This document shows, one piece after another, positions 24,488 through 35,770 of a stretch of DNA of 64,000 bases. The notes beneath the pieces are model-generated. The model made no database searches. It was not told the origin of the DNA and saw only the letters and a list, made by a program, of their open reading frames with translations. Made by a program: the position numbers and the translations under genes. How positions within the stretch are numbered: position 1 is the first letter of the stretch; the number at the start of each line of letters is the position of its first letter. The stretch comes from Streptomyces lydicus (GTDB lineage Bacteria > Actinomycetota > Actinomycetes > Streptomycetales > Streptomycetaceae). Location of the stretch: positions 3,906,001-3,970,000 of the forward strand of contig NZ_CP017157.1 in the NCBI RefSeq assembly GCF_001729485.1. The letters are read 5' to 3'.

Positions 24488-27388
24488 ATGCGGGGGCTGC
24501 GGATTGCGGCGCTGGGTCCGCTGAGGGCATGGCGCGGTGAGCGGCAACTGGACACCGGACCGGCACAGCAGCGCGCGGTGCTCACCTCACTGACGTTGCG
24601 GTGCGGGCAGGTCGCCTCCGCGGACGAGCTGGTGCGGGACGTCTGGGGAGCGGAGCCGCCGGCCAGCGCGCACGTCGCGGTACGCAACCACGTCTCACGC
24701 CTGCGCACCGTGCTGGAGAGCGACTCCGCCGCACCCCAGGCGCTGGTCTCCGTCGGCGGCGGCTATGCGCTGCGCCTGCCGGACGGGGCGCTGGACGTCA
24801 CCCAGGCCGAACGGCTCCATGCCCGGGCGCAGGCGGCCCGGAGCCAGGGGGATCTGGAGCCGGCCGTCCGCATCCTTGCCGAGGCCGAGGCGCTGTGGGA
24901 CGGCACTCCGCTGACGGGGGTGCCCGGCCCGTACGCCCAGAGGCAGCGGGACCGCCTCGTGGAGTACCGTCTCCTCCTCGTCGAGGCGCGGCTGACCCTG
25001 GAACTCCAGCTCGGCGGACATACCCGGGTCGTCGGGGAACTGCTCGCGCTGGCCGACGAACATCCGCTGCGCGAGGGGCTGCGTGCGTTGCAGATGCTGG
25101 CGCTGTACCGCTGCGGCCGGCAGGCCGACGCGCTGGCCGTGTACACCGCGGCCAGACGGCACCTCGCCGCGGAGCTGGGCGTCGATCCGGGCCCTGAGCT
25201 GGTACGTCTGCACCAGCGCATCCTGGAAGCGGATCCGACGCTGGCACCGCCGTCGGGCGCGGCGGCCGCGCCCCCGGCGCCCGGCCCGGCCGCCGGACCG
25301 GACCGGCCGACCTGGGTGCCGCCGGCGCAGGCCCCGCCCGACGTCCCCGACTTCACCGGACGCAGGGAGGAGATCCGGCAGGTCCGCGACGCGCTGGCCG
25401 GTGCCGTGCGGACGGACGCGACCGCTCCGGTGATCTGCGTGATCCACGGCATGGGAGGTGTGGGGAAGACCGCACTGGCCGTGCACGCGGCGCACGCCGT
25501 GCGGGAGCAGTTCCCCGACGGCCAGCTCTATGTCGACCTGCGCGGGACCGGACGGGAGCGCGCGAATCCTTATGAGGTGCAGGAGTTGTTCCTGCGCTCC
25601 TTGGGGGTCCTGGCCGGCAATGTGCCCAGTGGGCGGGAGGCGCGTACCGCGCTCTACCGTTCGCGGATGGCCGGCCGCCGGCTGCTGCTCCTGCTGGACA
25701 ACGCCGCCGACACCGAGCAGGTGAGCGCCCTGCTGCCGGGTACCGCCGGAAGCGCCGCGCTGATCACCAGCCGTACGGCGCTGATGTGCCTCCCGGCGAC
25801 CACCCGCACCGCGCTCGAACCGTTCAGCGAGCCGGAGGCCCTCGCCCTCCTGGAGCGGATGGCCGGCAGTGGGCGGTGCCGTCAGGAGCAGGGGACGGCC
25901 CGCGACCTGGTGCGGGCGTGCGGCCTGCTCCCGCTGGCCGTCCGCGTCGTCGGCGCCCGCCTGGTGGCCCGTCCGCGCTGGACGCTCGCGTCGCTGGCCG
26001 AGCGGCTCAGTGATCGCTCTCAGCGGCTGGGTGAGTTGGAGGCCGGCAGCCTGGCCGTCGAATCGGTCTTCCACCTCGGTTACTCGACGCTGGACGACGC
26101 GGAGGCGCGCGCCTTCCGGCTGCTGGCCATCCCCGAGGTGCCCGACCTCTCCCCGGCCGCCGCGGCGGCGGCGCTGCACTGCGACCGGCGGGAGGCCGAG
26201 GCGCTCCTGGAGTCCCTGGCCCACCACGGCCTGCTGGAACCCGGGGAACCCGGCCGGTACCGCTACCACGATCTGCTGCGGCTGTTCGCCCGCCACAGGA
26301 CCCTGGACACCGACCCCTCCGCCACCCGGCAGGCGGTCCTGAGCCGGGTCGCCCGCTTCTACCTCACCGGGACGAGCAGCGCCATGCGCGCCGAGCGGCC
26401 CTACAGCCGGCTGCCCGACACCGCCGATCCGGACGGCATGCCGGGCGCCGCGGCCTTTTCCGACGCGCTCCACGCGCAGGAATGGGTGTTGCACGAGCTC
26501 CCCGCGATGCTGGCCGTCGCCGGCCAGATCCTCCACCACCCCTATCGCCCGGTGAGCGCGGAGGACACCCGCACCCTGTCGGGTCTGCTGGCGCTGCTCA
26601 TGCCGTTCACCGACTTCTGCCTGCCGTGGGATGCCATACATCAGCTGGGCCATACGCTGCTGCGCGCCGCCGACCACCACGGGGAGCGGCTCGCGACCGT
26701 CTTCAGCTGTATCGCGGCGGGCGTCGCCTGCGCATGGAGCGGACACCACGAGGAGGCGGCCGCGCTGGCCGCCCGCGCCCACGAGACGCTCGACCCCGCG
26801 GACCGGGTACTGGCCCCCCGCGTCGTGTACACCATGGGTGTGGTCGCCAGTGTGAAGCCGGACGGCCTGGACAGGGCCATCGGCCACTACCGGAGCGCGC
26901 ACGCCCTGGCGTGCGAGAGCGGTGAGCCAGGTATGGCCGCCCAGTGCTCCGTCAGCCTCGCCCGCGCCCAGCTCGCGCTCGACCGGCCGCACCAGGCGCT
27001 GGAAGCCGCCCGGGACGCCCTTGCCCACTGCCCGCCCGGGGACAATCCGGTGGGCATCGCCCTGGCTCAGCGCGTGTTGGGCGACGCACTGGCGCAACTC
27101 GGCCGGCACGAGGAAGCGGTGACGGAGTACGGCACGGCGCTCGCCGTCTGCCGGGCGCACGGACTGCACGCACAGCGCGCCCATACGCTGCTGTCCCTCG
27201 CCGCGGTGCTGGCCGCCGTCGGCCGGCCGGGTCAGGCCCGTACGTGCGCGGCGGAGGGCGGGGCCGCGCTGGCTCAGCTCGGCGATCCGACGGGCGAGGA
27301 ACGGGCGCGCGCCTTCATCAACCGCCTCGCCGCGGCCGGTCCGTCAGACCCACGAGGGCAACACACGGCAGCCGGGAGCGACCACTGA
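24488..27388 (+). CDS. AfsR-like SARP regulator with NB-ARC ATPase and TPR domains
   Basis: 966 residues. Order: OmpR-like winged helix (about 1-95, LRIAALGPLRAWRG), bacterial transcriptional activator domain (100-250), a Pro/Ala linker, NB-ARC ATPase with P-loop GMGGVGKT (residues 321-328) and Walker B RRLLLLLDNA, then helical repeats of TPR type to the end. This is the architecture of AfsR, a global activator of secondary metabolism under Ser/Thr kinase control. The ATG at 24488 is chosen because GGAG precedes it and LRIAALGPL begins the DNA-binding domain; an ATG at 24458 adds ten residues. Its last 45 bases overlap the convergent lipoprotein gene. No biosynthetic cluster is in the window apart from the polyprenyl synthase upstream. 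Confidence 0.9.
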   Translation: MRGLRIAALGPLRAWRGERQLDTGPAQQRAVLTSLTLRCGQVASADELVRDVWGAEPPASAHVAVRNHVSRLRTVLESDSAAPQALVSVGGGYALRLPDGALDVTQAERLHARAQAARSQGDLEPAVRILAEAEALWDGTPLTGVPGPYAQRQRDRLVEYRLLLVEARLTLELQLGGHTRVVGELLALADEHPLREGLRALQMLALYRCGRQADALAVYTAARRHLAAELGVDPGPELVRLHQRILEADPTLAPPSGAAAAPPAPGPAAGPDRPTWVPPAQAPPDVPDFTGRREEIRQVRDALAGAVRTDATAPVICVIHGMGGVGKTALAVHAAHAVREQFPDGQLYVDLRGTGRERANPYEVQELFLRSLGVLAGNVPSGREARTALYRSRMAGRRLLLLLDNAADTEQVSALLPGTAGSAALITSRTALMCLPATTRTALEPFSEPEALALLERMAGSGRCRQEQGTARDLVRACGLLPLAVRVVGARLVARPRWTLASLAERLSDRSQRLGELEAGSLAVESVFHLGYSTLDDAEARAFRLLAIPEVPDLSPAAAAAALHCDRREAEALLESLAHHGLLEPGEPGRYRYHDLLRLFARHRTLDTDPSATRQAVLSRVARFYLTGTSSAMRAERPYSRLPDTADPDGMPGAAAFSDALHAQEWVLHELPAMLAVAGQILHHPYRPVSAEDTRTLSGLLALLMPFTDFCLPWDAIHQLGHTLLRAADHHGERLATVFSCIAAGVACAWSGHHEEAAALAARAHETLDPADRVLAPRVVYTMGVVASVKPDGLDRAIGHYRSAHALACESGEPGMAAQCSVSLARAQLALDRPHQALEAARDALAHCPPGDNPVGIALAQRVLGDALAQLGRHEEAVTEYGTALAVCRAHGLHAQRAHTLLSLAAVLAAVGRPGQARTCAAEGGAALAQLGDPTGEERARAFINRLAAAGPSDPRGQHTAAGSDH

Positions 27389-27661
27389 CGTTCCGTCCGG
27401 CGCGGCGGCCCGGTGCACGGGGGCCGCGACGGACCAGTTCACCTCGACGGTCTCGGGCAGCCGGGTTCGTGCCCGGCAGTGCCACCCCTGCACGGCCTCG
27501 TCCGGCGGCGGGAGCGGCGGTGGTGCCGTGCTCGGTGGGGGGCTCGGCGTCGGGGTGTCGCCGGGGCCGCCGGTCGGACCGCAGCCGTTGACCACGGCCA
27601 GGGCCAGGGCCAGGGGTATCCATCGGCTGAGAGGCAGCCGGGGGAGGGGACGTGAGTTCAC
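27344..27661 (-). CDS. Small lipoprotein translationally coupled to the PH-like gene
   Basis: 105 residues. A basic start, the hydrophobic core IPLALALAVVNGC with a lipobox-like VNGC, a Pro/Thr/Ser linker and a short outside domain with two cysteines (WHCRAR, APGCRV) are visible. The GTG start (27661-27659) overlaps the TGA of the upstream gene (27660-27658) as GTGA, strongly suggesting coupled translation and a common job. The 3' end overlaps the SARP gene by 45 bases tail to tail. The family is unknown. Confidence 0.65.
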   Translation of the reverse strand: MNSRPLPRLPLSRWIPLALALAVVNGCGPTGGPGDTPTPSPPPSTAPPPLPPPDEAVQGWHCRARTRLPETVEVNWSVAAPVHRAAAPDGTSVVAPGCRVLPSWV

Positions 27662-28101
27662 GACGAGCGCCCCTCGACCGCTCGGCCGGGGAGCCGGTCC
27701 CCGCGCAGCGCGTCGAGGAACCGGTCCATCTCCGGTCGCCAGGCACGCCGGACGTTGAGCGGGACAGCCTCGGCGTCCCCGGGGAACCGAAACCGGAAGG
27801 TACTCCACAGGGGGCGCCGGCGGACCTGGCCGATCCGCGTGCGGAACTCCTCGTGCGCGACGTCGTACCGCAGCTTCCCCGGCCGGTATCCCGTCGACGC
27901 CACCTCGTGGAACAGCACGGAGCGATCGGTGAGGGTGACGAAGAAACTGTCGCCGTCGGCGATACCGCCGGACAGCAGTGTGTACAGGAACGGATGGCGT
28001 CCCGAGCCCACGCCCAGGGTCACCACCGGACGGGCGAGCGGGTCGGACTGCCGGACGGCCTCGGCGACTTGGGCCGTGGTGGTGGATTTGATGAGCCCCA
28101 T
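27658..28101 (-). CDS. Hypothetical protein with PH-like fold character
   Basis: 147 residues. The stretch GDSFFVTLTDRSVLFHEV followed by basic beta strands (STFRFRFPGDAEAVPLNV) and a C-terminal helix (RPEMDRFLDALRG) is reminiscent of bacterial PH-like domains; this is a resemblance only. The ATG at 28101 has GAGGAG 7 bases ahead. An alternative GTG at 28230 overlaps the stop of the LAL regulator (GTGA) and would add 43 unstructured residues. It is followed by the coupled lipoprotein and probably follows the LuxR gene in one transcript. Confidence 0.55.
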   Translation of the reverse strand: MGLIKSTTTAQVAEAVRQSDPLARPVVTLGVGSGRHPFLYTLLSGGIADGDSFFVTLTDRSVLFHEVASTGYRPGKLRYDVAHEEFRTRIGQVRRRPLWSTFRFRFPGDAEAVPLNVRRAWRPEMDRFLDALRGDRLPGRAVEGRSS

Positions 28102-28226
28102 GGGTGTCTCCTCGGTAGGGGTGGACGTGACGGCGGGGGAGTTGATGAAGGTACGAACCGGGTGCGGCGGCGTCGCGGTCGGCACCCAGGACATTGCGCG
28201 GGCTGCGGGCCCCAGCTGATCGGTCG

Positions 28227-31064
28227 TCACGGCGACTCATCCGCGTCAGCGTGGGCCAGTGCGCGGGCCAGTCCCGCGCGGCCGTCGATGGCGAGCTTCC
28301 CGTAGACGTTGGTCAGGTGCACTTCCACGGTGCGCAGACCGACGAAGAGGCGCTGGGCGATCTCGCGGTTGGTCATGCCCCGGCCGGCGAGGTCCGCCAC
28401 CCGCCGCTCGGTGGGGGTCAGCGCTCCCACACCGTGGAACGTCCGGGTGCGCGGCCGGTCACCGGCGGCACGCAGCTCCGCGAGCGCCTGATCGGCCAGC
28501 GACGTCGCGGTGCACTCGTGGGCGACACTCACCGCCCGCCGCAGGTGCGCACGGGCCTCGGACAGCCGGCCGACCTTGCGGGCGAGGACACCGTAGTCGG
28601 CCAGCGCCTGGGCGTACCGCACCCGCGCGGGGGTGCCGTCGAGGAGCCGTACGGCCTCGCCGAGCAGATCGAGTCCCTTCCGCCCGCCGATCACCACTCC
28701 CAGGGCGCGCACGGCCACACCGGTCACCTCGGGCACACCCCAGATGCGGGCGAGCCGCAGCTCCTCCTCCGCCAGTGTCCTGGCCGTCTCGCCCTGCCGC
28801 AGGGCCGCGTACACCAACGCGGCCTCCGAACGCCAGGGAAAGAAACCGGGGTTGGGCATCCCGCGGGCGCCGGTCCGCTCACCGCAGACCAGGAAGTCGG
28901 CCAGCCCTTCCTCCAACCGCCCCTGGGCGCAGCGCAACCAGCCACGCACCATCAGTACGTAGTCATTGATCCAGTTGCCGTTCAGCCGGCCGCTCAGATC
29001 GCCGCGTACCAGCAGGTCCTCGGCGTCGGTGAGCTTGCCCTGCCGGAGCAGCGTTTCCGCCAGCGTCGTGATCGCGAACGTGCTGAGGCCGTTGCACGGG
29101 CCGACGCCGATGCTGTCGAGCGCCCCCAGCGCGGCCTCCGCGTCGGCCTGGCAGTCCGCGAGACGGCCGCGCCGGCAGTGGATGTTAGCCCGGGTGGTGA
29201 GGGCGTGGGCGTAGTGGAAGGCCGAGGTCCCGGGGTGCGCCGCCCGCACCGCCGCGTCGGCGTACGCCAGCGCCAACTCCGTCTCTCCGGCGGCCCCCAG
29301 GGAGGTCACCGCGCCGGTGTAGACGATGGACTCGTCGTCCTCCGGGGCCATGCCCTGGCTCAGCGCCAGCCGGGCCAGGGCCACCACTTCGCTTGTTGAG
29401 GTACCCGCCATGGCCGCGCGCAGGCTCAACAGGGCGGCCAGGGGCCGCTGCACAGGGCCGCCGGCCGCGTCGGAGACGTCCAGCTCCATCAGCCGTGGCA
29501 TCACGGCCGGGGCCGAGGTCGCCTCGCTCAGGGCGGTGTGAATGAAGTCGATCTCCAGCCGCAGGGCCTGGGCGGGGTCCGTCGGTCGGACCGCCTCGCT
29601 GGTGCGTCGCAATGTCTCCAGCGCGTCGGGGTGCCGGTCGAGAGCCAGGAGCGCGCCGGCCAGCTTGCGGGCGATGGCGGTCTGCTGTGTCGGGGCCGTG
29701 GACAGTTCCAGGCTGCGCTCCAGATTGCGGACGGCGACCGGGAGGCTGGAGGTGAGTTCCAGTTCCCCCAGCGTCGCCAGCAGGGTGGCCCGCAGTTCCG
29801 CGGTGAGCTCCTCGCGCAGGGCGCGGCGCAGCAGGGCGGCGGCGTGCGCGTCGTCGCCCTGCTCCGCGGCCAGCGTCGCCGCCCGGCCGAGCACCTCCGG
29901 CACCCACGGCTCGCCCAGGGGACCGAGCAGCAGATGAGCTGCCACCCGCAGCAGCGGAGCCTCGTGGGCCAGCAGGTGCCGGGCCGCCCGGAGGTGGAGG
30001 TCCCTGTGCCGGCTCGGCAGCACCACCGCGGCGACCGCCGTCGGCAGTACGTCGCAGACGAAGGACAGGCCGTGCTCCGTCCCGGTCATCCAGCCCGTGC
30101 CCACCAGCCGGTGCGCGGCGTCCGCGACGGCCGGCTCCGGCAGGCCGGTGACCGCCGTGATCAGGTCGATGCCCGGCGCGCCCCCGAGCACCGCGACGGC
30201 CTGGGCCGTGGTCACGGCGTGCGGATCGACCTCCTGCATCCGGGTGAGCACGGCCGAGCCCAGGTCGGCCGGGACACGGCCGGTGATCCGGTCCGCCAGC
30301 TCCGCCCGGGGGCGCTGCCCGGAAGCCCGTAGCCCGCGCAGCACGGCGTGCAGCAGAAGGGGGTTGCCGCCGGTGGCCTCCCGGCAGGCGACGGTGAACG
30401 GCTGCTCAGGGGCCTCACCCAGGACCTGGGTCACCAGCGCCTCGACGGCGTCGTCGGCGAGGCCGTCGAGCGTCAGCCGGTGCTGGAACAGCGGCTCGAC
30501 GGCGGCCACGGCAGCAGCGTGCGGACGGGCGTCCCCCGGACCGAGCGTGGCGAGCACGACCAGCGGCAGGTTGTCGGCCCTGCGCAGCAGGTACCGCAGC
30601 CAGAGGAGGGAGTGCGGATCGGCCCACTGCAGATCGTCGACGGCGATCAACAGCCTTCTCGCACCCGCGAGCCGGACGCACAGCCGGTACAGGCCGCCGA
30701 GGGCCTCCGCGTCCTGCGCGGTCACCGCGGACGCCGGTTCGTCCGGCCGCTGCGTCCAGGGGGCCAGCAGCCGGGCGTCGTCCGGAGTCCCGTCGCGGAA
30801 CGGCTGCTCCGACGGGTCGTCCGCGGCCAGGTGCTCGAAGAGCCGGCGGGCCACGCCGAAGGGCAGGTCGCGCTCCAGCGGGTCCGCGACCGCCGAGACG
30901 ACGCAGGTCCCGGGGTCCTGGCGGATGTCCGCCAGGGCGGCCCGCAGCAGTGCGGTCTTCCCGCACCCCCAACCCCCGCTGATGACAGCGGAGTCACCGC
31001 CGGTCCAGGGGTCCCCGAGCAGCCGGGCGAGCGCGCTCAGCTCACGTTCCCGCCCGATCAGCAC
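28227..31064 (-). CDS. LAL-type LuxR-family transcriptional regulator
   Basis: 945 residues. The N-terminus is an ATPase with Walker A GGWGCGKT (residues 30-37) and Walker B RRLLIAVDDLQWAD; the long middle is helical (TPR-like); the C-terminus is a LuxR helix-turn-helix (LTPTERRVADLAGRGMTN, EIAQRLFVGLRTVEVHLTN). LAL (MalT-like) regulators are ATP-dependent activators, often pathway-specific in polyketide clusters. The start is a GTG at 31064 with a purine-rich GGAACGGGG ahead. It ends 4 bases beyond the start of a possible overlapping GTG of the next gene. No biosynthetic cluster is beside it; the inducer and targets are unknown. Confidence 0.88.
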   Translation of the reverse strand: MLIGRERELSALARLLGDPWTGGDSAVISGGWGCGKTALLRAALADIRQDPGTCVVSAVADPLERDLPFGVARRLFEHLAADDPSEQPFRDGTPDDARLLAPWTQRPDEPASAVTAQDAEALGGLYRLCVRLAGARRLLIAVDDLQWADPHSLLWLRYLLRRADNLPLVVLATLGPGDARPHAAAVAAVEPLFQHRLTLDGLADDAVEALVTQVLGEAPEQPFTVACREATGGNPLLLHAVLRGLRASGQRPRAELADRITGRVPADLGSAVLTRMQEVDPHAVTTAQAVAVLGGAPGIDLITAVTGLPEPAVADAAHRLVGTGWMTGTEHGLSFVCDVLPTAVAAVVLPSRHRDLHLRAARHLLAHEAPLLRVAAHLLLGPLGEPWVPEVLGRAATLAAEQGDDAHAAALLRRALREELTAELRATLLATLGELELTSSLPVAVRNLERSLELSTAPTQQTAIARKLAGALLALDRHPDALETLRRTSEAVRPTDPAQALRLEIDFIHTALSEATSAPAVMPRLMELDVSDAAGGPVQRPLAALLSLRAAMAGTSTSEVVALARLALSQGMAPEDDESIVYTGAVTSLGAAGETELALAYADAAVRAAHPGTSAFHYAHALTTRANIHCRRGRLADCQADAEAALGALDSIGVGPCNGLSTFAITTLAETLLRQGKLTDAEDLLVRGDLSGRLNGNWINDYVLMVRGWLRCAQGRLEEGLADFLVCGERTGARGMPNPGFFPWRSEAALVYAALRQGETARTLAEEELRLARIWGVPEVTGVAVRALGVVIGGRKGLDLLGEAVRLLDGTPARVRYAQALADYGVLARKVGRLSEARAHLRRAVSVAHECTATSLADQALAELRAAGDRPRTRTFHGVGALTPTERRVADLAGRGMTNREIAQRLFVGLRTVEVHLTNVYGKLAIDGRAGLARALAHADADESP

Positions 31065-31641
31065 CGGACCGCGCCCCGTTCCGTAGGGGGAGTGGTCGCT
31101 GCGGGGTTGGTCGGCATGTCACACCACGACTGTCTGGAGGGCGGCCCCCGTCCGACGACGGGGGACACGCGGTCTTACCTGGCTGTGGAGCGGCCGGCCC
31201 ACCGGCGGCATGAAGGTGACGGGGAGCCCGCATGCGCCGGGGCCGGCAGCTCTGCCCAGAAGGGTGGCGTCGGCCTGTAAGGAATCGGCAATTTTCCGGC
31301 AAGGGGCCGGCACGGCGAGCAACGGACCGTGGCCGCGAGATCTTTCGGTGCGTTGCCCCGTACCGCGGTCCCTTAATCCTTCGGTACGGCCCGTCATCCA
31401 TCGTGGCCGGTCCCGCCCCACACTTTGGCTGAACAAGGGTCATGCGACCGGATGCCGTGCGGCACCGCGCGGCTGTCAGGAGCCGGCTCACGCCGTCCCG
31501 TACTCCGCGCCGACCCGAGTCCTCCTGCCGCTCATCGGCCGGCAGGGAGCCCGTTCACCGTCGCCGTGAACCGGTGAGCACCAGCGCCCCGCGGCCGGTC
31601 CGGCTGCCGGGCCACTCCGAGCCCCACCACTGGAAAGGCCC
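31065..31641. other. Divergent intergenic region between the LAL regulator and the acetate operon
   Basis: 577 bases without a convincing gene. It holds the shared element copy B (31375-31439) about 200 bases ahead of the DUF485 gene. A further partial copy of its first block, GATCTTTCGGTGCG (31339-31352), lies just before it. Open frames through this stretch have no ribosome sites or family motifs. Confidence 0.5.
31375..31439 (+). repeat. Shared upstream element, copy B
   Basis: The first block, AATCCTTCGGTACGGCCC onward to 31407, matches copy A at 29 of 33 bases. The second block, TTGGCTGAACA (31425-31435), is identical to copy A and is followed by AGGG. Spacing between blocks is 17 bases here and 16 in copy A. 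Both copies read in the same direction as the gene that follows. Confidence 0.6.
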
Positions 31642-32076
31642 ATGACCACGCACGCCTCCCCTCCCGACAGCTCCGCGGCCGACGCGCCCGGCGGCACGGG
31701 AACCCCGCCCGCCACGGACGACCCCACCGCCGCGGTGTTCCGGACAGCACAGCAGGGCCGGCCGTTCCGCCAGCTCCGGCGCTCACAGCGGGTGTTCGCC
31801 GCAGTGGCGACGACCGCGGTGCTCAGCCTGTATCTGCTGTACGTCCTGCTGTCCAGCTACGCGCCCGGCCTCATGACCGGCAGGGTCGTCGGCAATCTGA
31901 ACGTCGCGCTCTTCCTCGGACTCGCCCAGTTCGCCGCGACCTTCCTCGCCGCGTGGCTCTACACCCGGCATGCGAACCGCCGGCGGGACCCGCTCGCGGA
32001 ACAGATCAAGGACGGCATCGAGCAGGCCCGCATCCGTGCGCACAGCCACCTCGCGGCGGAGGGGACCGAGGCATGA
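31642..32076 (+). CDS. DUF485 membrane protein, ActP partner (YjcH-like)
   Basis: 144 residues. An unstructured N-terminus is followed by FRQLRRSQRVFA, two transmembrane segments (about 52-72 and 84-106) and a basic C-terminal helix; this is the DUF485 pattern of small proteins encoded directly before acetate symporters. The ATG has GGAAAGG ahead. Its stop overlaps the actP start as ATGA (32073-32076), so translation is coupled. The precise role in the transporter is unknown. Confidence 0.85.
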   Translation: MTTHASPPDSSAADAPGGTGTPPATDDPTAAVFRTAQQGRPFRQLRRSQRVFAAVATTAVLSLYLLYVLLSSYAPGLMTGRVVGNLNVALFLGLAQFAATFLAAWLYTRHANRRRDPLAEQIKDGIEQARIRAHSHLAAEGTEA

Positions 32077-33701
32077 TCACTCAACTTCGGCAGACGGCCC
32101 TGGCCGCCCCCGGTGCGGACGGCGGCCGTTGGCTGACGCTCGGCCTGTTCCTCGTCGTGGTGGCGGCCACGCTGGGCGTCACCCTGTGGGCGAGCCGGCA
32201 GACGAAGGGCACCACGGACTTCTACACCGGCGGCCGCTCCTTCTCAGGGTTCCAGAACGGCCTGGCCCTCTCCGGCGACTACATGTCCGCCGCCTCGTTC
32301 CTGGGTGTCACCGGCACCATCGCGCTCTTCGGGTACGACGGGTTCCTGTACTCCGTCGGCTTCCTCGTCGCCTGGATCCTGGCGCTGGTCCTGGTGGCCG
32401 AACCGCTGCGCAACACGGGCCGGTTCACCATGGCCGACGTCCTCGCGTTCCGGCTGCGTCAGCGGCCGGTGCGTACCGCCGCGGGCATCTCGACCATCGT
32501 GGTCTCCGTGGTCTACCTCCTCGCCCAGATGGTCGGCGCGGGTTCCCTGGTGGCCCTGCTGCTCGGCGTCTCCGGCGAAGCGCCCAAGAAGTGGATCATC
32601 CTGGCCGTCGGCATCCTGATGATCCTCTACGTCGTCGTCGGCGGCATGAAGGGCACCACCTGGGTGCAGATCGTCAAGGCCGCGATGCTGATGGCCGGAA
32701 CGCTGGTGCTGACCGTTCTGCTGCTGAGCAAGTTCGGGTGGAACCTCTCCACGCTCCTCGGCTCGGCGGCCGAGGCCAGCGGCAAGGGCCATGCCTTCCT
32801 CTCGCCCGGCCTGAAGTACGGCGCCGGCCCGACCACCAAGCTGGACTTCATCAGCCTCGGGGTCGCGCTGGTCCTGGGCACCGCCGGCCTGCCGCACATC
32901 CTGGTCCGCTTCTACACGGTGCCGACCGCCAAAACCGCCCGGACCTCGGTGAACTGGGCGATCGGGCTCATCGGCGGCTTCTACCTGATGACGCTCGTGC
33001 TGGGCTTCGGCGCGGCGGCCCTGGTGGGGCACTCCGCGATCGAGGCCGCCAACCCGGCGGGCACCACGGCCGCCCCGATGCTGGCCGAAGCGCTCGGCGG
33101 CGGCCCCGGATCAACCCTGGGCGGCACGCTGCTCGCGGTGACCTCCGCCGTTGCCTTCGCCACCATCCTCGCGGTGGTGGCCGGCCTCACCCTCACCTCG
33201 TCCGCCTCCTTCGCCCACGACCTGTTCGCCCACGCCGTGCGCAAGGGGAAGGCCGGTGAGCGCGAGGAGATCAGGACGGCGCGGTTCGCCGCGGTCGGGA
33301 TCGGCACGGTGGCCGTCGTACTCAGCATGTTCGCCGACAAGCTCAACACCGCGGCGCTGGTGGCCCTGGCCTTCGCCGTCGCCGCCTCCGCCAATCTGCC
33401 GACGCTCCTGTACAGCCTGTTCTGGAAGCGGTTCAACACCTCCGGCGCGTTGTGCAGCATCTACGGCGGCCTGCTGACCTCGGTGGTGCTGGTGCTCTTC
33501 TCCCCGGTCGTCTCCGGCACCCCGGCGTCCCTGGTGCCCGGTGCGGACTTCCACTGGTTCCCGCTGGAGAACCCCGGCCTGGTCTCCATCCCGATCGGCT
33601 TCCTGGCCGGCTGGCTGGGCACCCTCGCCTCCCGCGAGACCGACCCGGACAAGTACGCGGAGCTGGAAGTCCGTTCCCTCACCGGTGCCGGCGCGCACTG
33701 A
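32073..33701 (+). CDS. actP: Cation/acetate symporter, sodium:solute symporter family
   Basis: 542 residues with about 13 transmembrane segments. The N-terminal TDFYTGGRSFSGFQNGLALS and the next helix GDYMSAASFLGVTG match the SSS core of ActP; later GTAGLPHILVRFYTVPTAK is also typical. It imports acetate or related short monocarboxylates with Na+ or H+. The start overlaps the DUF485 stop by 4 bases, and acs follows 82 bases later, giving an uptake-activation operon. Regulation probably acts in the 577-base upstream region. Confidence 0.92.
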   Translation: MITQLRQTALAAPGADGGRWLTLGLFLVVVAATLGVTLWASRQTKGTTDFYTGGRSFSGFQNGLALSGDYMSAASFLGVTGTIALFGYDGFLYSVGFLVAWILALVLVAEPLRNTGRFTMADVLAFRLRQRPVRTAAGISTIVVSVVYLLAQMVGAGSLVALLLGVSGEAPKKWIILAVGILMILYVVVGGMKGTTWVQIVKAAMLMAGTLVLTVLLLSKFGWNLSTLLGSAAEASGKGHAFLSPGLKYGAGPTTKLDFISLGVALVLGTAGLPHILVRFYTVPTAKTARTSVNWAIGLIGGFYLMTLVLGFGAAALVGHSAIEAANPAGTTAAPMLAEALGGGPGSTLGGTLLAVTSAVAFATILAVVAGLTLTSSASFAHDLFAHAVRKGKAGEREEIRTARFAAVGIGTVAVVLSMFADKLNTAALVALAFAVAASANLPTLLYSLFWKRFNTSGALCSIYGGLLTSVVLVLFSPVVSGTPASLVPGADFHWFPLENPGLVSIPIGFLAGWLGTLASRETDPDKYAELEVRSLTGAGAH

Positions 33702-33783
33702 CCCGCAGCGCTGCGACGCCGACGCCACCGCAGCGCACCCCTCGCTCCCACACCCGACGAACGACTCCAAGGAACAGCACGTC

Positions 33784-35739
<1,956 letters not shown>

Positions 35740-35770
35740 CGACCGACGCCCCGGCCGTCAACAAGCGGTA

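Noticed and set aside
23237..31064. A terpene biosynthetic cluster centred on the polyprenyl synthase
   Set aside because: No cyclase, phytoene synthase, P450 or methyltransferase gene is within the region; only regulators and small proteins follow.
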